A stretch of DNA of 45,411 nt from an uncultured Gemella sp. (GCF_900766305.1 NZ_CAAFUZ010000088.1:1-45411); one strand, 5' to 3'. Shown: positions 16,929-26,140, counted from the first letter of the stretch. Notes: generated from the letters alone by a model not told the origin. Translations and numbers: made by a program.

Positions 16929-17024
16929 ATGATAAAAATTATTATAGCCGCATTCTTAATATTAGGTTTTGTCTCGGCTGCAGTTGCAAATGTGAGATGG
17001 CAAGAAAAGGATAAGGATGAATAA
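16929..17024 (+). CDS. 31-aa single-span membrane peptide
   Basis: An ORF of 32 codons with a strong AGGAGG site (16917-16922) six bases upstream. It has a hydrophobic stretch IIIAAFLILGFVSAAVANV (about 3-21), then a charged tail ending EKDKDE. It starts 34 bases after the ABC-F stop without a terminator between, so it is probably cotranscribed. Not recognised as a named family. The good ribosome binding site and clear TM/charged layout support a real gene. Confidence 0.6.
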   Translation: MIKIIIAAFLILGFVSAAVANVRWQEKDKDE

Positions 17025-17112
17025 ATATAGTAAATAAGCCGTTGATTAGTTACCAATTAGAATAGTTATTGATGTGACTAACTCAAAAGTATAAAGCAAA
17101 GAACATAAATAA

Positions 17113-17160
17113 TCGCCTAAATCTTTAACAATCGCCTAAAACTATGGTATATTTAGGCGA
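17113..17160. repeat. TCGCCTAAA direct and inverted repeats
   Basis: The 9-mer TCGCCTAAA occurs at 17113-17121 and 17132-17140 and in inverted form (TTTAGGCGA) at 17152-17160, so the second and third can form a 9-bp stem with an 11-base loop. It lies in the 360-bp gap between the 31-aa peptide and the PEBP gene, which otherwise holds only the dispersed repeat at 17184-17262 and a promoter. Confidence 0.6.
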
Positions 17161-17183
17161 AAAACAAAGAGTTTGATTCAAAA

Positions 17184-17262
17184 TTTTTATGAGAATTCAT
17201 AGACGCAGTGGTTTATCGATATGTAAATACAACTTTATAAAAGCTTTTTTAGAATCACTCTA
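17184..17262. repeat. Dispersed intergenic repeat, copy 1 (diverged)
   Basis: It shares ATGAGAA, then TAGACGCAGTGGTTTAT, GATATsTAAATAC and CTTTATAAAAGCTTTT with 26057-26120, collinear over about 75 bp. The pairing arms seen in the second copy are largely lost here, so this copy looks older. Confidence 0.75.
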
Positions 17263-17315
17263 TTATTTGAGGAATTAATAAGTTTGTCTAGCTTTTTGGC
17301 GAATTTCCTTTACCC

Positions 17316-17345
17316 TTGACATGTTTATTGAATTTATAATATAAT
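17316..17345 (+). promoter_or_regulatory. Consensus sigma-A promoter of the PEBP gene
   Basis: A perfect TTGACA (17316-17321), 18-bp spacer and a perfect TATAAT (17340-17345), followed by AAGGAG (17372-17377). One of the best promoters in the window. Confidence 0.85.
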
Positions 17346-17384
17346 TCATATATTATTTAATTTTATCTGTAAAGGAGATTGAAA

Positions 17385-17900
17385 ATGAAGATTAACTTAC
17401 CTTTTAATGAAAATATTTTACCTAAACGATTTGGGAAAGAAGCAGAATCTGGTGATATTATTAAGAATAATCCAGTACGTTCATTTCCGTTTGAGATAAC
17501 AGAGTTGCCAGAAGGAACAAAGTATGTAGCTATTACATTAATAGACTATGATGCTATTCCAGTTTGTTCGTTCCCATGGATTCATTGGCTTGTCACTGAT
17601 ATAGAGGTAGTGAATAATGAGGTTATTATTCCTGAAAACTATAGTTTAGACTATAAGAATTCTATTAAACAGGGGAAAAATAGTTTTTCTAGTCCACTAT
17701 TGGGGATGGATTTTACTGAAATTGACTCAATTTTTGTTGGGCCAACACCACCTGATAAGGATCATAGATACACAATTGAAGTTTTCGCATTATCAGATAA
17801 AACAGGTTTAGAGGATGGTTTTTATTATAATGAATTATTAGATGCAGTGGATTCAATCACATTAGATAGAGCTACTGCTGTTGTTATTGGTCAATTTTAA
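17385..17900 (+). CDS. YbhB/YbcL-type phosphatidylethanolamine-binding (PEBP) family protein
   Basis: 171 aa from the ATG at 17385; the frame is open back to a TTG at 17379, but the AAGGAG site at 17372-17377 fits the ATG. PEBP hallmarks are present: ALxDxDA-like ITLIDYDAIPV, the IHWLV strand and the GPTPPDKDHRYTIEVFAL block containing the anion-pocket residues. The sequence has no signal peptide, so it is cytosolic. The biochemical role of bacterial members is mostly unknown. Monocistronic with a consensus promoter. Confidence 0.88.
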   Translation: MKINLPFNENILPKRFGKEAESGDIIKNNPVRSFPFEITELPEGTKYVAITLIDYDAIPVCSFPWIHWLVTDIEVVNNEVIIPENYSLDYKNSIKQGKNSFSSPLLGMDFTEIDSIFVGPTPPDKDHRYTIEVFALSDKTGLEDGFYYNELLDAVDSITLDRATAVVIGQF

Positions 17901-18025
17901 ATTAAGAATTATCATTAACATTTGAAATCAAAGGATTTTTAGAAAAATTGTAGTAAATAATAAAGAAATCTATTAGTATTTTATTATCTAGCTCTTTTTA
18001 GGATACTGGGAATGACACCATTGAA

Positions 18026-18112
18026 GTCTCAACTCAAGTTTCAGTTAAAAAAATAGTTTTAGGTTAAATTCCAGTTTTTTATTTGAACTGGAATTTACTT
18101 TGAGAATTAACA
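18026..18112. repeat. 87-bp direct repeat, left copy
   Basis: About 91 percent identical by eye to 18478-18564. It contains a perfect 11-bp stem AAATTCCAGTT/AACTGGAATTT (18066-18096). The two copies flank the small toxin gene. Confidence 0.85.
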
Positions 18113-18148
18113 TTTAAAATACTAGCTATAAAGCGTATCCACAAATAG

Positions 18149-18177
18149 TTGATTATCACAGTTTAATTTGATATAAT
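18149..18177 (+). promoter_or_regulatory. Promoter of the holin-like toxin
   Basis: TTGATT (18149-18154), 17-bp spacer, perfect TATAAT (18172-18177). This gives a 5' leader of roughly 115 bases before the TTG start. Confidence 0.7.
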
Positions 18178-18299
18178 CAAAATTGGAGAGAGAAGTTAGG
18201 GAGTTCGACGCTTCCGATGAAGATGGTGGCTACTTCAATATGAAAGGAGATGATGCTTATTCTCATAAGTATCAAAATCTGGACGAAAGGAGTAGCAAG

Positions 18300-18413
18300 T
18301 TGTCAGCTTACGAAATTGTACAGACGATTATTGGAATAAATCTATTGATTGTTTCAGTAGTTAGTGCATGTATTGTAGCATTAAAAAAGACAATAAAAAA
18401 TAACCATCTTTAA
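18300..18413 (+). CDS. Holin-like small toxin (type I toxin-antitoxin style)
   Basis: 37 aa starting at TTG 18300, with GAAAGGAG at 18285-18292 placed ideally upstream. The longer frame from 18183 would start at the presumed transcript start and lacks a ribosome binding site. The peptide (M)SAYEIVQTIIGINLLIVSV begins with the S-x-YE-x-hQ-x-hI-x-h signature of the putative holin-like toxin family, spans the membrane once and ends in a basic tail KKTIKNNHL. Such peptides usually come with an antisense RNA antitoxin. A perfect 20-bp stem terminator lies four bases after the stop and 87-bp direct repeats flank the locus. No clear minus-strand promoter was found, so the antitoxin is not proven. 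Confidence 0.75.
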   Translation: MSAYEIVQTIIGINLLIVSVVSACIVALKKTIKNNHL

Positions 18414-18416
18414 CTT

Positions 18417-18468
18417 GGTAATAGCCCCCAAAATTTGGACAAATTTTGGGGGCTATTACCCTTTTTAT
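18417..18468. terminator. Perfect 20-bp stem terminator after the toxin, possibly bidirectional
   Basis: The arm at 18417-18436 (GGTAATAGCCCCC...) pairs perfectly over 20 bp with 18441-18460 around loop GGAC, then CTTTTTATG. The stem is far longer and stronger than other terminators in the window. Shared bidirectional terminators are typical of convergent toxin/antitoxin RNA pairs. Confidence 0.9.
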
Positions 18469-18477
18469 GATTATTTA

Positions 18478-18564
18478 GTCTCAACTTAAGTTCCAGTTAA
18501 AAAATTAGTTTCAGGTTAAATTCCAGTTTTTTATTTGAATAGGAATTTACTTTGGGAATTAACA
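18478..18564. repeat. 87-bp direct repeat, right copy
   Basis: Matches 18026-18112 with about eight differences. The right arm of the internal stem is altered (AATAGGAATTT), so pairing is weaker. It ends just before the pyr promoter. Confidence 0.85.
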
Positions 18565-18599
18565 GAGATGCTTGTTATCCCCAATAATCCATTATACAT

Positions 18600-18628
18600 T
18601 TGACAAATCTCTTATTATGGTATATAAT
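18600..18628 (+). promoter_or_regulatory. Consensus promoter of the pyr operon
   Basis: Perfect TTGACA (18600-18605), 17-bp spacer and perfect TATAAT (18623-18628). Transcription should start near 18635. Confidence 0.92.
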
Positions 18629-18634
18629 ATTGAT

Positions 18635-18754
18635 AATTTGAATAACACATCTTTAATGTGATCCAGAGAGGTCAGCAAAGATTTATTTATTGGAAAACCA
18701 AGTTTATTTATGCTGTCCTGCTCAATAGAGTAGGCTATTTTTTTGAGGTGAAGT
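18635..18754 (+). promoter_or_regulatory. PyrR-responsive attenuator before pyrR
   Basis: The leader carries the PyrR-binding loop ATCCAGAGAGGTCAGCA (18661-18677). AGGTCAGCA is complementary (one mismatch) to TGCTGTCCT (18711-18719), giving an antiterminator. TGCTGTCCT overlaps a terminator stem CCTGCTC/GAGTAGG (18717-18734) followed by seven Ts. When PyrR with UMP holds the first hairpin, the terminator forms and the operon is shut down. Known mechanism; the elements are seen directly. Confidence 0.9.
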
Positions 18755-19279
18755 ATGAAAAAACGAATTCTTTTCGACGAAACAATGATTTCTAGAATGA
18801 TTACTAGAATTGCGAATGAAATTATCGAACAAAATAAATTAGATGATATTGTTTTAGTAGGTATTCAAACAAGAGGGATTCATATCGCCAAAAGATTGAA
18901 ACAAAAAATCAAAGAAATTGAAAATACTAATATTCCAGTAGAAACACTTGATATAAAATTTTATCGTGATGATTTAGAAAAAATAAGTGACGAACCTGAA
19001 ATAAAAGTTCCACGTTTTAAACTTGATTTGACAAACAAAGTTGTAATTATTGTAGATGATGTTCTGTATACAGGAAGAACGGTTAGAGCAGCGATAGATG
19101 CCATAATGGATGCGAGTCGTCCAAAAGCAATTCGTCTTGCGATTCTTGTAGACAGAGGACATAGAGAACTGCCAATTAGAGCAGATCATATTGGAAAAAA
19201 TATTCCTACTTCAAGAAAAGAAAATGTAAAAGTTCATTTAAATGAAGTAGATGATGTTGAAGAAATATTATTAATTTAA
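18755..19279 (+). CDS. pyrR: PyrR attenuation regulator / uracil phosphoribosyltransferase
   Basis: 174 aa. It binds the pyr mRNA leaders when UMP is high, and family members also convert uracil plus PRPP to UMP. The PRPP loop VVIIVDDVLYTGRTVRAA and the IQTRG motif near the N-terminus are intact, as is the RGHRELPIRADHIGKN block used in RNA binding and catalysis. It is the first gene of the operon, with its own leader before it and the second attenuator after it. The uracil permease gene pyrP, which in B. subtilis stands between pyrR and pyrB, is missing. Confidence 0.95.
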   Translation: MKKRILFDETMISRMITRIANEIIEQNKLDDIVLVGIQTRGIHIAKRLKQKIKEIENTNIPVETLDIKFYRDDLEKISDEPEIKVPRFKLDLTNKVVIIVDDVLYTGRTVRAAIDAIMDASRPKAIRLAILVDRGHRELPIRADHIGKNIPTSRKENVKVHLNEVDDVEEILLI

Positions 19280-19473
19280 ATATAAAATCTTTTTAAGGTA
19301 GTCCAGAGAGGCTAACAAGGGATTGAATTTAAAGTTTATACTTTATTTGAGTATAGCTATGTTTAAGTATAACTATACCCAGATAATAACTTGAATTTAA
19401 TAGTTGATGAACAGTCATACCTTGTAGCCAAATGGATACAAGGTATTTTTTTATACAAAATGGAGGAAGTGCT
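19280..19473 (+). promoter_or_regulatory. Second PyrR attenuator, between pyrR and pyrB
   Basis: The PyrR loop AGTCCAGAGAGGCTAACAAGG lies at 19300-19320. Its 3' arm GGCTAACAAGG is complementary (one bulged A) to CCTTGTAGCC (19420-19429), the 5' arm of the terminator TACCTTGTA/TACAAGGTA (19418-19445), which ends in seven Ts. The three mutually exclusive structures are thus visible. The region explains why an upstream extension of the pyrB frame (from 19432) is not real. Confidence 0.93.
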
Positions 19474-20355
19474 ATGAGAAATATAGTAAAAATGTCAGAT
19501 TTAACAAATGAAGAAGTTTATCAGCTGATAGAAAGAGCTTTAAATTTGAAAAATGGTAAACAAGTAGAGCCAAGAGAAGACTTATATGTAGCAAACTTAT
19601 TCTTTGAAAACTCAACTAGAACAAAACATAGTTTTGAGGTAGCTGAGCGCAAACATAGATTAAATGTTATAAACTTCGAGGCTTCAACATCGTCAGTAAA
19701 TAAAGGTGAAACATTATACGATACTTGTAAAACATTAGAAATGTTAGGTTGTAATATGTTGGTCATTAGACACGGTCAAGACGCTTACTACAATGAACTG
19801 ACTAACTTAAATATTCCGATTTTAAGTGGAGGAGATGGAAGTGGAGAACATCCAAGCCAATGCTTACTTGATCTTATGACAATGTATGAGAAATTCGGAA
19901 CATTTGAAAATCTTAATGTAATTATCGCTGGAGATATTAAAAATTCTCGTGTGGCTAGAAGTAATTACAACATGCTTACAAGATTAGGAGCAAGAGTAAG
20001 ATTTGTTTGTCCTGACATTTTCAAAGACGAGACGCTTGGAGAAGTAGTAGACTTTGATAAAGTAATTGAAGAAGTTGATGTTTGTATGCTTCTAAGAGTT
20101 CAACATGAAAGACATGACTCTAAGATGGGTCTAAGTAAAGATGAATATCATAATAACTTTGGATTAACTAAAGAGCGCTATGAAAGATTAAAAGAATCAG
20201 CAATAGTGATGCATCCAGCACCTGTTAATAGAGATATGGAAATAGCTTCGGAACTAGTCGAAGCACCTAAATCGGTAATCTTTGAACAGATGAAAAATGG
20301 GATGTTCATGAGACAGGCAATGATAGAAAAAATAATTAAAGATAATAATTTATAA
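19474..20355 (+). CDS. pyrB: Aspartate carbamoyltransferase catalytic subunit
   Basis: 293 aa from the ATG at 19474, preceded by GGAGG (19462-19466). It condenses carbamoyl phosphate and aspartate, the second step of UMP synthesis. Seen: the carbamoyl phosphate motif [13 protein letters not shown], the [14 protein letters not shown] block, and the aspartate-binding LLRVQHERH segment. No pyrI regulatory subunit gene is present, as usual in Bacillota. The frame is open to 19432, but this part overlaps the terminator stem. Confidence 0.97.
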   Translation: MRNIVKMSDLTNEEVYQLIERALNLKNGKQVEPREDLYVANLFFENSTRTKHSFEVAERKHRLNVINFEASTSSVNKGETLYDTCKTLEMLGCNMLVIRHGQDAYYNELTNLNIPILSGGDGSGEHPSQCLLDLMTMYEKFGTFENLNVIIAGDIKNSRVARSNYNMLTRLGARVRFVCPDIFKDETLGEVVDFDKVIEEVDVCMLLRVQHERHDSKMGLSKDEYHNNFGLTKERYERLKESAIVMHPAPVNRDMEIASELVEAPKSVIFEQMKNGMFMRQAMIEKIIKDNNL

Positions 20356-20368
20356 AGAGGAGAAGCAT

Positions 20369-21649
20369 ATGTTACTTTTAAAAAACGGTAAAATTTTAGA
20401 AAATGGTGTATTAGTAGAAAGAGATATTTTGGTTGAAGATAAGAAAATCGTAAAAATCTCTGAGAATATCGAAGAAAGTGGAGCTAAGGTACTAGACTTA
20501 GAAGGGAAATTCGTTTCACCAGGATTTATAGATGTTCACGTACACTGGAGAGAACCAGGATTTGAATACAAAGAAAACATTTATCACGCTTCAAGAGCAG
20601 CGGCACGTGGTGGATTCACTACAGCAATGCCAATGCCGAACTTAAATCCGGTACCAGACTGTTATGAAAATCTAAAATTACAATTAGACATTATCGAACG
20701 TGATTCAGTAATCAGAGCGATTCCTTTTGGAGCTATAACAAAAGGAGAAGAAGGAAAAGAATATGCTGATTTCGAAGAATTAGCTGAGCATGTGTTTGCC
20801 TTTAGTGATGATGGTAGAGGAGTACAAGATGCTAATATGATGTATGAATCAATGATGGTTGCTGCTAAATTAAATAAAGCAATCGTAGCTCACTGTGAAG
20901 ACAACTCATTAATTCGTGGAGGGTGTATGCATTGTGGACGTAGAAGCCGTGAATTAGACTTACCAGGAATTCCTTCAGTATGCGAGAGTGTTCAGATTGC
21001 ACGTGATGTTCTTCTAGCTGAAGCAGCAGGATGTCACTACCACGTTTGTCACGTATCTACTAAAGAATCAGTTAGGGTAGTAAGAGAAGCGAAGGCGGCA
21101 GGAATTAAAGTAACTTGTGAAGTGTGTCCTCATCATCTAATAAGTGATGAAATGGATATTCCAGAAGATAACGGAATGTGGAAAATGAATCCACCTTTAA
21201 GAGCACGTGAAGATAGAAATGCTCTTATCGCAGGTCTATTAGATGGAACAATCGATGTAATAGCGACAGACCACGCTCCACATGCTACTCACGAAAAAGA
21301 TTTATCAATGAGAAAAGCTGCATTTGGAATTGTAGGAAGTGAAACAGCATTCAGCCAACTTTATACGAAGTTTGTAAAAACTGGAGTATTCTCACTAGAC
21401 TTACTAGTTAAGCTGATGACGGAAAAAGTTGCAGATACTTTCGACTTACCATATGGGCGTTTAGAAGAAGGTAGATTTGCAGATTTAGTAGTAATCGACT
21501 TAGAAAAATCACTGAAAATTGATCCAGAAAAATTCTTATCTAAAGGTAGAAATACACCGTATGTAGGAGAAGAAATTTATGGAATACCAGTATTAACACT
21601 ATGTGAAGGTCAAGTTGCATACAAAGATAGTGAAGTATTTGAAGTTTAA
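20369..21649 (+). CDS. pyrC: Dihydroorotase
   Basis: 426 aa, class I length. It closes N-carbamoyl-aspartate to dihydroorotate using two zinc ions. Seen: the metal-binding HVHWREPG near residue 59, the histidines in HYHVCHVST, and the DHAPH motif (IDVIATDHAPHATHEKD) near residue 303, plus EVCPHHL. The position that holds a carbamylated lysine in some classes should be checked by alignment; in class I enzymes it is an aspartate (here FSDDGRGV). Ribosome binding site AGAGGAG just after pyrB, 13-base gap. Confidence 0.95.
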   Translation: MLLLKNGKILENGVLVERDILVEDKKIVKISENIEESGAKVLDLEGKFVSPGFIDVHVHWREPGFEYKENIYHASRAAARGGFTTAMPMPNLNPVPDCYENLKLQLDIIERDSVIRAIPFGAITKGEEGKEYADFEELAEHVFAFSDDGRGVQDANMMYESMMVAAKLNKAIVAHCEDNSLIRGGCMHCGRRSRELDLPGIPSVCESVQIARDVLLAEAAGCHYHVCHVSTKESVRVVREAKAAGIKVTCEVCPHHLISDEMDIPEDNGMWKMNPPLRAREDRNALIAGLLDGTIDVIATDHAPHATHEKDLSMRKAAFGIVGSETAFSQLYTKFVKTGVFSLDLLVKLMTEKVADTFDLPYGRLEEGRFADLVVIDLEKSLKIDPEKFLSKGRNTPYVGEEIYGIPVLTLCEGQVAYKDSEVFEV

Positions 21650-21680
21650 AAAATAAAAAACTTAGAAAGAGAGAACAAAG

Positions 21681-22769
21681 ATGTACAGTTACGATAGACA
21701 ATTAATTTTAGAAGATGGAACAGTATATAAAGGATATGGATTTGGTGCTAATAAGGCGCTAGCAGGGGAAGTAGTATTTAACACAGGTATGACGGGATAC
21801 CAAGAAACACTTTCAGATCCATCATACAATGGACAAATAGTAACATTCACTTATCCATTAATCGGGAACTACGGAATCAACAGAGATGACTTTGAAACAA
21901 TTAATCCTAGTATTAAAGGACTTATCGTTAGAGAAGTTTGTAAAAAACCTTCTAACTTTAGAACAGAATACAGTTTAGATGAAGTATTAAAAGAACTTAA
22001 TATACCTGGAATTTCAGGGATTGATACACGTAGTTTAACAAGAAAAATAAGAGAACACGGTACAATTAAAGGGATAATCACTGACCTTTGCATGGATCCA
22101 GAAGAACAATTAGAAAATCTTAGAAAAACTGACCTGCCAACGAATCAAATTGAACAAGTTTCAACTCAAAAAGCTTTCTTATCTTCAGGAAATGGATATA
22201 GAGTAGTACTAGTAGACTTCGGAATGAAATCAGGAATACTAAGAGAATTAAATGAACGTAATTGTGACATCGTTGTAGTACCTCACAATGTAACTGCTGC
22301 GGAAATCTTCAGACTTAACCCAGATGGAATCATGTTAAGTAATGGACCTGGGGATCCAGAAGATGTTCCAGAAACAATCGAGATGCTTAAAGAAGTTATG
22401 CCGAAAATTCCTGTTTTTGGAATTTGTATGGGACATCAACTTATTGCACTAGCGTCTGGAGCAAAAACATACAAACTTAAATTTGGGCACCGTGGAGCTA
22501 ACCACCCAGTTAAAAACTTAATAACTGGAAAAGTAGATATTACTTCACAAAACCATGGTTTCAGTGTTGATATCGACTCACTAAAAGATACAGATTTAGA
22601 GCTTACACACCTATCAGTAAATGATAAAACATGTGAAGGGGTACGTCACAAAAAATACCCAGTATTTTCAGTACAATATCACCCAGAAGCATCACCAGGA
22701 CCACACGATCCTAACTACTTATTCGATCAGTTTATAGATTATATGAGAGAATTTAAAGAAAACAAATAG
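21681..22769 (+). CDS. carA: Carbamoyl-phosphate synthase small subunit (glutaminase)
   Basis: 362 aa. The N-terminal domain is specific to carA (GYGFGANKALAGEVVFNTGMTGYQ). The class I glutamine amidotransferase domain in the C-terminal half carries the nucleophile elbow GICMGHQLIA and the His-Glu pair in QYHPEASPGP. It releases ammonia from glutamine for the large subunit encoded next. Pyrimidine-specific copy (pyrAA of B. subtilis), as shown by its position. Confidence 0.97.
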   Translation: MYSYDRQLILEDGTVYKGYGFGANKALAGEVVFNTGMTGYQETLSDPSYNGQIVTFTYPLIGNYGINRDDFETINPSIKGLIVREVCKKPSNFRTEYSLDEVLKELNIPGISGIDTRSLTRKIREHGTIKGIITDLCMDPEEQLENLRKTDLPTNQIEQVSTQKAFLSSGNGYRVVLVDFGMKSGILRELNERNCDIVVVPHNVTAAEIFRLNPDGIMLSNGPGDPEDVPETIEMLKEVMPKIPVFGICMGHQLIALASGAKTYKLKFGHRGANHPVKNLITGKVDITSQNHGFSVDIDSLKDTDLELTHLSVNDKTCEGVRHKKYPVFSVQYHPEASPGPHDPNYLFDQFIDYMREFKENK

Positions 22770-22821
22770 GAAATAACCTGAAAAACAATAGAGTATCAAT
22801 GCAAAATTAAGGAGAATAAAA

Positions 22822-25800
22822 ATGCCAAAACGTAATGATATAAAAACAATACTAGTAATAGGATCTGGACCAATTACAATAGGTCAAGCAGCAGAGTTTG
22901 ACTACGCTGGAACTCAAGCATGTCTATCTTTAAGAGAAGAAGGATATGAAGTTATCCTAGTTAACTCTAACCCAGCAACAATTATGACTGATAAAGAAAT
23001 CGCTGATAAAGTATATATGGAGCCATTAACACTTGAATTTGTAAGTAAGATTATAAGAAAAGAAAGACCTGATGCACTACTTCCAACATTAGGAGGACAA
23101 GTAGGTCTTAACCTTGCGGTTGAACTTCATAAAAGTGGAATCTTAGATAAATATGGAGTTGAATTACTAGGAACAAAATTAAGTTCGATTGAACAAGCAG
23201 AGGATAGAGAATTATTCCGTGACCTTATGAACGAACTTAATGAACCAGTTCCGGAATCAGCAATTATAACAACTTTAGATGAAGCGAGAGAATTCGTTGC
23301 TGAAATAGGATATCCAGTAATCGTTCGTCCTGCTTTCACTATGGGAGGAACAGGTGGAGGTATCTGTTACGATGAAAAAGATTTAGAAGAAATCGTAAGT
23401 AGTGGATTACACTATTCACCAGTTACTCAATGTTTATTAGAAAAATCTATCGCAGGTTTTAAAGAAATTGAATACGAAGTAATGCGTGACTCTAACGATA
23501 CAGCGATTGTTGTATGTAACATGGAAAACATTGACCCTGTAGGGATTCATACAGGAGACTCAGTAGTAGTAGCACCTTCTCAAACATTAACAGACAGAGA
23601 GTACCACATGCTACGTAATGTATCATTAAAAATTATTAGAGCTTTAAAAATTGAAGGAGGATGTAACGTACAACTTGCACTTGATCCAAATTCATTCAAA
23701 TACTACATTATCGAGGTTAACCCAAGGGTATCACGTTCATCAGCCTTAGCTTCAAAAGCAACAGGATATCCAATCGCGAAAATTGCAGCGAAAATTGCTG
23801 TAGGTTTAACTCTTGATGAAATTATAAACCCAGTTACACAAAATTCATATGCTTGTTTCGAACCAACGCTTGACTATGTAGTAAGTAAAATTCCACGTTT
23901 CCCATTTGATAAATTTGAAAATGCGGATAGAAAACTAGGGACACAAATGAAAGCCACAGGTGAAGTAATGGCGATGGGTAGAACTTATGAAGAAAGTTTA
24001 CTAAAAGCTATCCGTTCATTAGAATATGGAGTGCACCACCTTGGATTACCTAATGGAGATGATTTCACATTAGAAGAAATTATTGACAAGATTAAACAAG
24101 CTGGAGATGAAAGATTATTCTTTATCGGAGAAGCCTTAAGACGCGGACAAAGCACAAAAGATATTCACGATATTACAAAAATTGATATGTTCTTCTTAGA
24201 GAAAATGCAAAATATCATCGATATTGAGCATGAATTAAAAGACAATGTTGGAAATATTGATTTACTAGAATATGCTAAAAAATACGGATTCTCTGATAAG
24301 GTAATTGCACATAGATGGGGAATGACGGAAGATGATATCTACAACCTTCGTCAAGAAAACAAAATAACTCCAGTATTCAAAATGGTAGATACTTGTGCAG
24401 CTGAGTTTGTATCAGAAACACCATACTTCTACTCAAGTTATGAACAAGAGCAAGAATCAATCGTAAGCGATAAGAAAAAAATTGTTGTACTAGGATCTGG
24501 TCCTATCCGAATTGGACAAGGGGTAGAGTTCGACTACGCAACAGTACATGCGGTAATGGCGATTAAAGATGCTGGATATGAAGCAATCATTGTTAATAAC
24601 AACCCAGAAACAGTTTCTACAGACTTTACAATTTCTGATAAACTGTACTTTGAGCCACTAACTGAAGAAGATGTAATGGCGATAATTAATCATGAAAATC
24701 CACTAGGAGTTGTAGTTCAATTTGGTGGACAAACAGCGATTAATCTAGCTGCTAAATTAGAAAAACACGGTGTGAAAATTCTAGGTACTGCCTTAGAAGA
24801 AATTGATAATGCAGAAGATAGAGATAAATTTGAAGAACTATTACATAAACTAGATATACCACAACCACTAGGAAAAACTGCTTTTGATGTAGAAACGGCA
24901 GTTAAGAATGCTGAAGAAATCGGATATCCTGTATTAGTAAGACCATCATACGTACTTGGTGGACGAGCTATGGAAATAGTTTATGAAGAAGCTGAACTAC
25001 GTCGTTACATGAAAACAGCGGTAAAACTTACACCAGAACACCCAGTACTAACTGACAGATATCTAGTTGGTCGTGAGATAGAAGTAGATGCTATTAGTGA
25101 TGGTGAAACAGTAATTATTCCAGGTATTATGGAACACATTGAAAGAGCAGGGGTTCACTCAGGGGACTCTATAGCAGTGTATCCACCTCAAACACTAACA
25201 GAAGGTGAAAAAGCTAAGTTAATAGAATATACAATTAAATTAGCAAAAGGATTAAACATAGTTGGATTATTAAATATTCAATATGTAATCAGTAAAGGGG
25301 AAGTATTCGTACTAGAAGTTAACCCACGAAGCTCAAGAACTGTACCGTTCTTAAGTAAGATTACAGGAGTACCAATGGCAAAACTTGCTGCTGGAGCTAT
25401 CATTGGAGAAACACTTAAATCTAAAGGATATGAAACAGGATTATTACCAGAAGCAGAAAATGTGTACACTAAAGTACCGGTATTTAGTTTCCAAAAACTA
25501 AAAGACGTAGATACTACTCTTGGACCTGAGATGAAATCAACTGGAGAAGTAATGGGAAGTGATAGAACTCTAGAAAAATCACTATACAAAGGACTTCTTG
25601 CAGCAGGAATCAAAGTAAGTGATCAAGGAAATATCTTATTCACAATTAGTGACGATGATAAAGAAGAAGCATTAAATATAGCAAAACGATTCTTTGGATT
25701 AGGATATAACCTATTAGCAACAGAAGGAACAGCTAAGTACTTAGATGAACACGGATTAAGAGTTACTCCGGTAGGAAAAATTAATCAGAGTGAATACAGT

Positions 25801-25998
25801 GTACTTGATGCTATATATAATGGAGATGTGGATGTAGTAGTAAATACTACTTCAAAAGATAAAGATGTAACAAAAGACGGATTCAAGATTCGCCGTGTAG
25901 CGAGTGAACAAGAGGTTGTATGTTTAACATCATTAGATACAGCAGATGCGCTACTAAAAGTTTTAGAATCAATCTCATTTGATATATTACCACTATAA
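22822..25998 (+). CDS. carB: Carbamoyl-phosphate synthase large subunit
   Basis: 1058 aa with two homologous ATP-grasp halves. The first begins [20 protein letters not shown], the second at about 550 with [19 protein letters not shown]. The C-terminal MGS-like allosteric domain, where UMP or PRPP act, follows from about residue 930. Reaction: bicarbonate, ammonia and two ATP to carbamoyl phosphate. The length equals B. subtilis PyrAB. It is followed by an unusual 220-bp gap filled with repeat hairpins before pyrK. Confidence 0.97.
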   Translation: MPKRNDIKTILVIGSGPITIGQAAEFDYAGTQACLSLREEGYEVILVNSNPATIMTDKEIADKVYMEPLTLEFVSKIIRKERPDALLPTLGGQVGLNLAVELHKSGILDKYGVELLGTKLSSIEQAEDRELFRDLMNELNEPVPESAIITTLDEAREFVAEIGYPVIVRPAFTMGGTGGGICYDEKDLEEIVSSGLHYSPVTQCLLEKSIAGFKEIEYEVMRDSNDTAIVVCNMENIDPVGIHTGDSVVVAPSQTLTDREYHMLRNVSLKIIRALKIEGGCNVQLALDPNSFKYYIIEVNPRVSRSSALASKATGYPIAKIAAKIAVGLTLDEIINPVTQNSYACFEPTLDYVVSKIPRFPFDKFENADRKLGTQMKATGEVMAMGRTYEESLLKAIRSLEYGVHHLGLPNGDDFTLEEIIDKIKQAGDERLFFIGEALRRGQSTKDIHDITKIDMFFLEKMQNIIDIEHELKDNVGNIDLLEYAKKYGFSDKVIAHRWGMTEDDIYNLRQENKITPVFKMVDTCAAEFVSETPYFYSSYEQEQESIVSDKKKIVVLGSGPIRIGQGVEFDYATVHAVMAIKDAGYEAIIVNNNPETVSTDFTISDKLYFEPLTEEDVMAIINHENPLGVVVQFGGQTAINLAAKLEKHGVKILGTALEEIDNAEDRDKFEELLHKLDIPQPLGKTAFDVETAVKNAEEIGYPVLVRPSYVLGGRAMEIVYEEAELRRYMKTAVKLTPEHPVLTDRYLVGREIEVDAISDGETVIIPGIMEHIERAGVHSGDSIAVYPPQTLTEGEKAKLIEYTIKLAKGLNIVGLLNIQYVISKGEVFVLEVNPRSSRTVPFLSKITGVPMAKLAAGAIIGETLKSKGYETGLLPEAENVYTKVPVFSFQKLKDVDTTLGPEMKSTGEVMGSDRTLEKSLYKGLLAAGIKVSDQGNILFTISDDDKEEALNIAKRFFGLGYNLLATEGTAKYLDEHGLRVTPVGKINQSEYSVLDAIYNGDVDVVVNTTSKDKDVTKDGFKIRRVASEQEVVCLTSLDTADALLKVLESISFDILPL

Positions 25999-26053
25999 AA
26001 TAAAAAATGATGAAGAAGGGTGCTGACTTAAAAGTCCTAAAATTTAACAAGGT

Positions 26054-26140
26054 TCATATGAGAACCCGTAGACGCAGTGGTTTATTGATATCTAAATACG
26101 CTTTATAAAAGCTTTTTAGATATCTAATAAACTTTGCGGG
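26054..26140. repeat. Dispersed structured repeat, copy 2, inside the pyr operon
   Basis: Same element as 17184-17262. Here it forms a long nested hairpin: CCCG (26065) with CGGG (26137), GTTTATT with AATAAAC, GATATCTAAA with TTTAGATATC, and an inner GCTTTATAAAAGC. It sits between carB and pyrK without its own gene. Confidence 0.8.

Noticed and set aside
18183..18299. N-terminal extension of the toxin ORF (76 aa version)
   Set aside because: It starts at about the predicted transcript start without a ribosome binding site; the TTG at 18300 has GAAAGGAG and gives the family length.
18478..18564. Antisense antitoxin promoter in the right repeat
   Set aside because: I looked for TTGACA/TATAAT-like boxes on the minus strand and found none at proper spacing, so no antitoxin RNA is annotated.
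19432..19473. N-terminal extension of pyrB
   Set aside because: It lies in the terminator stem and T run of the PyrR attenuator; GGAGG serves the ATG at 19474.
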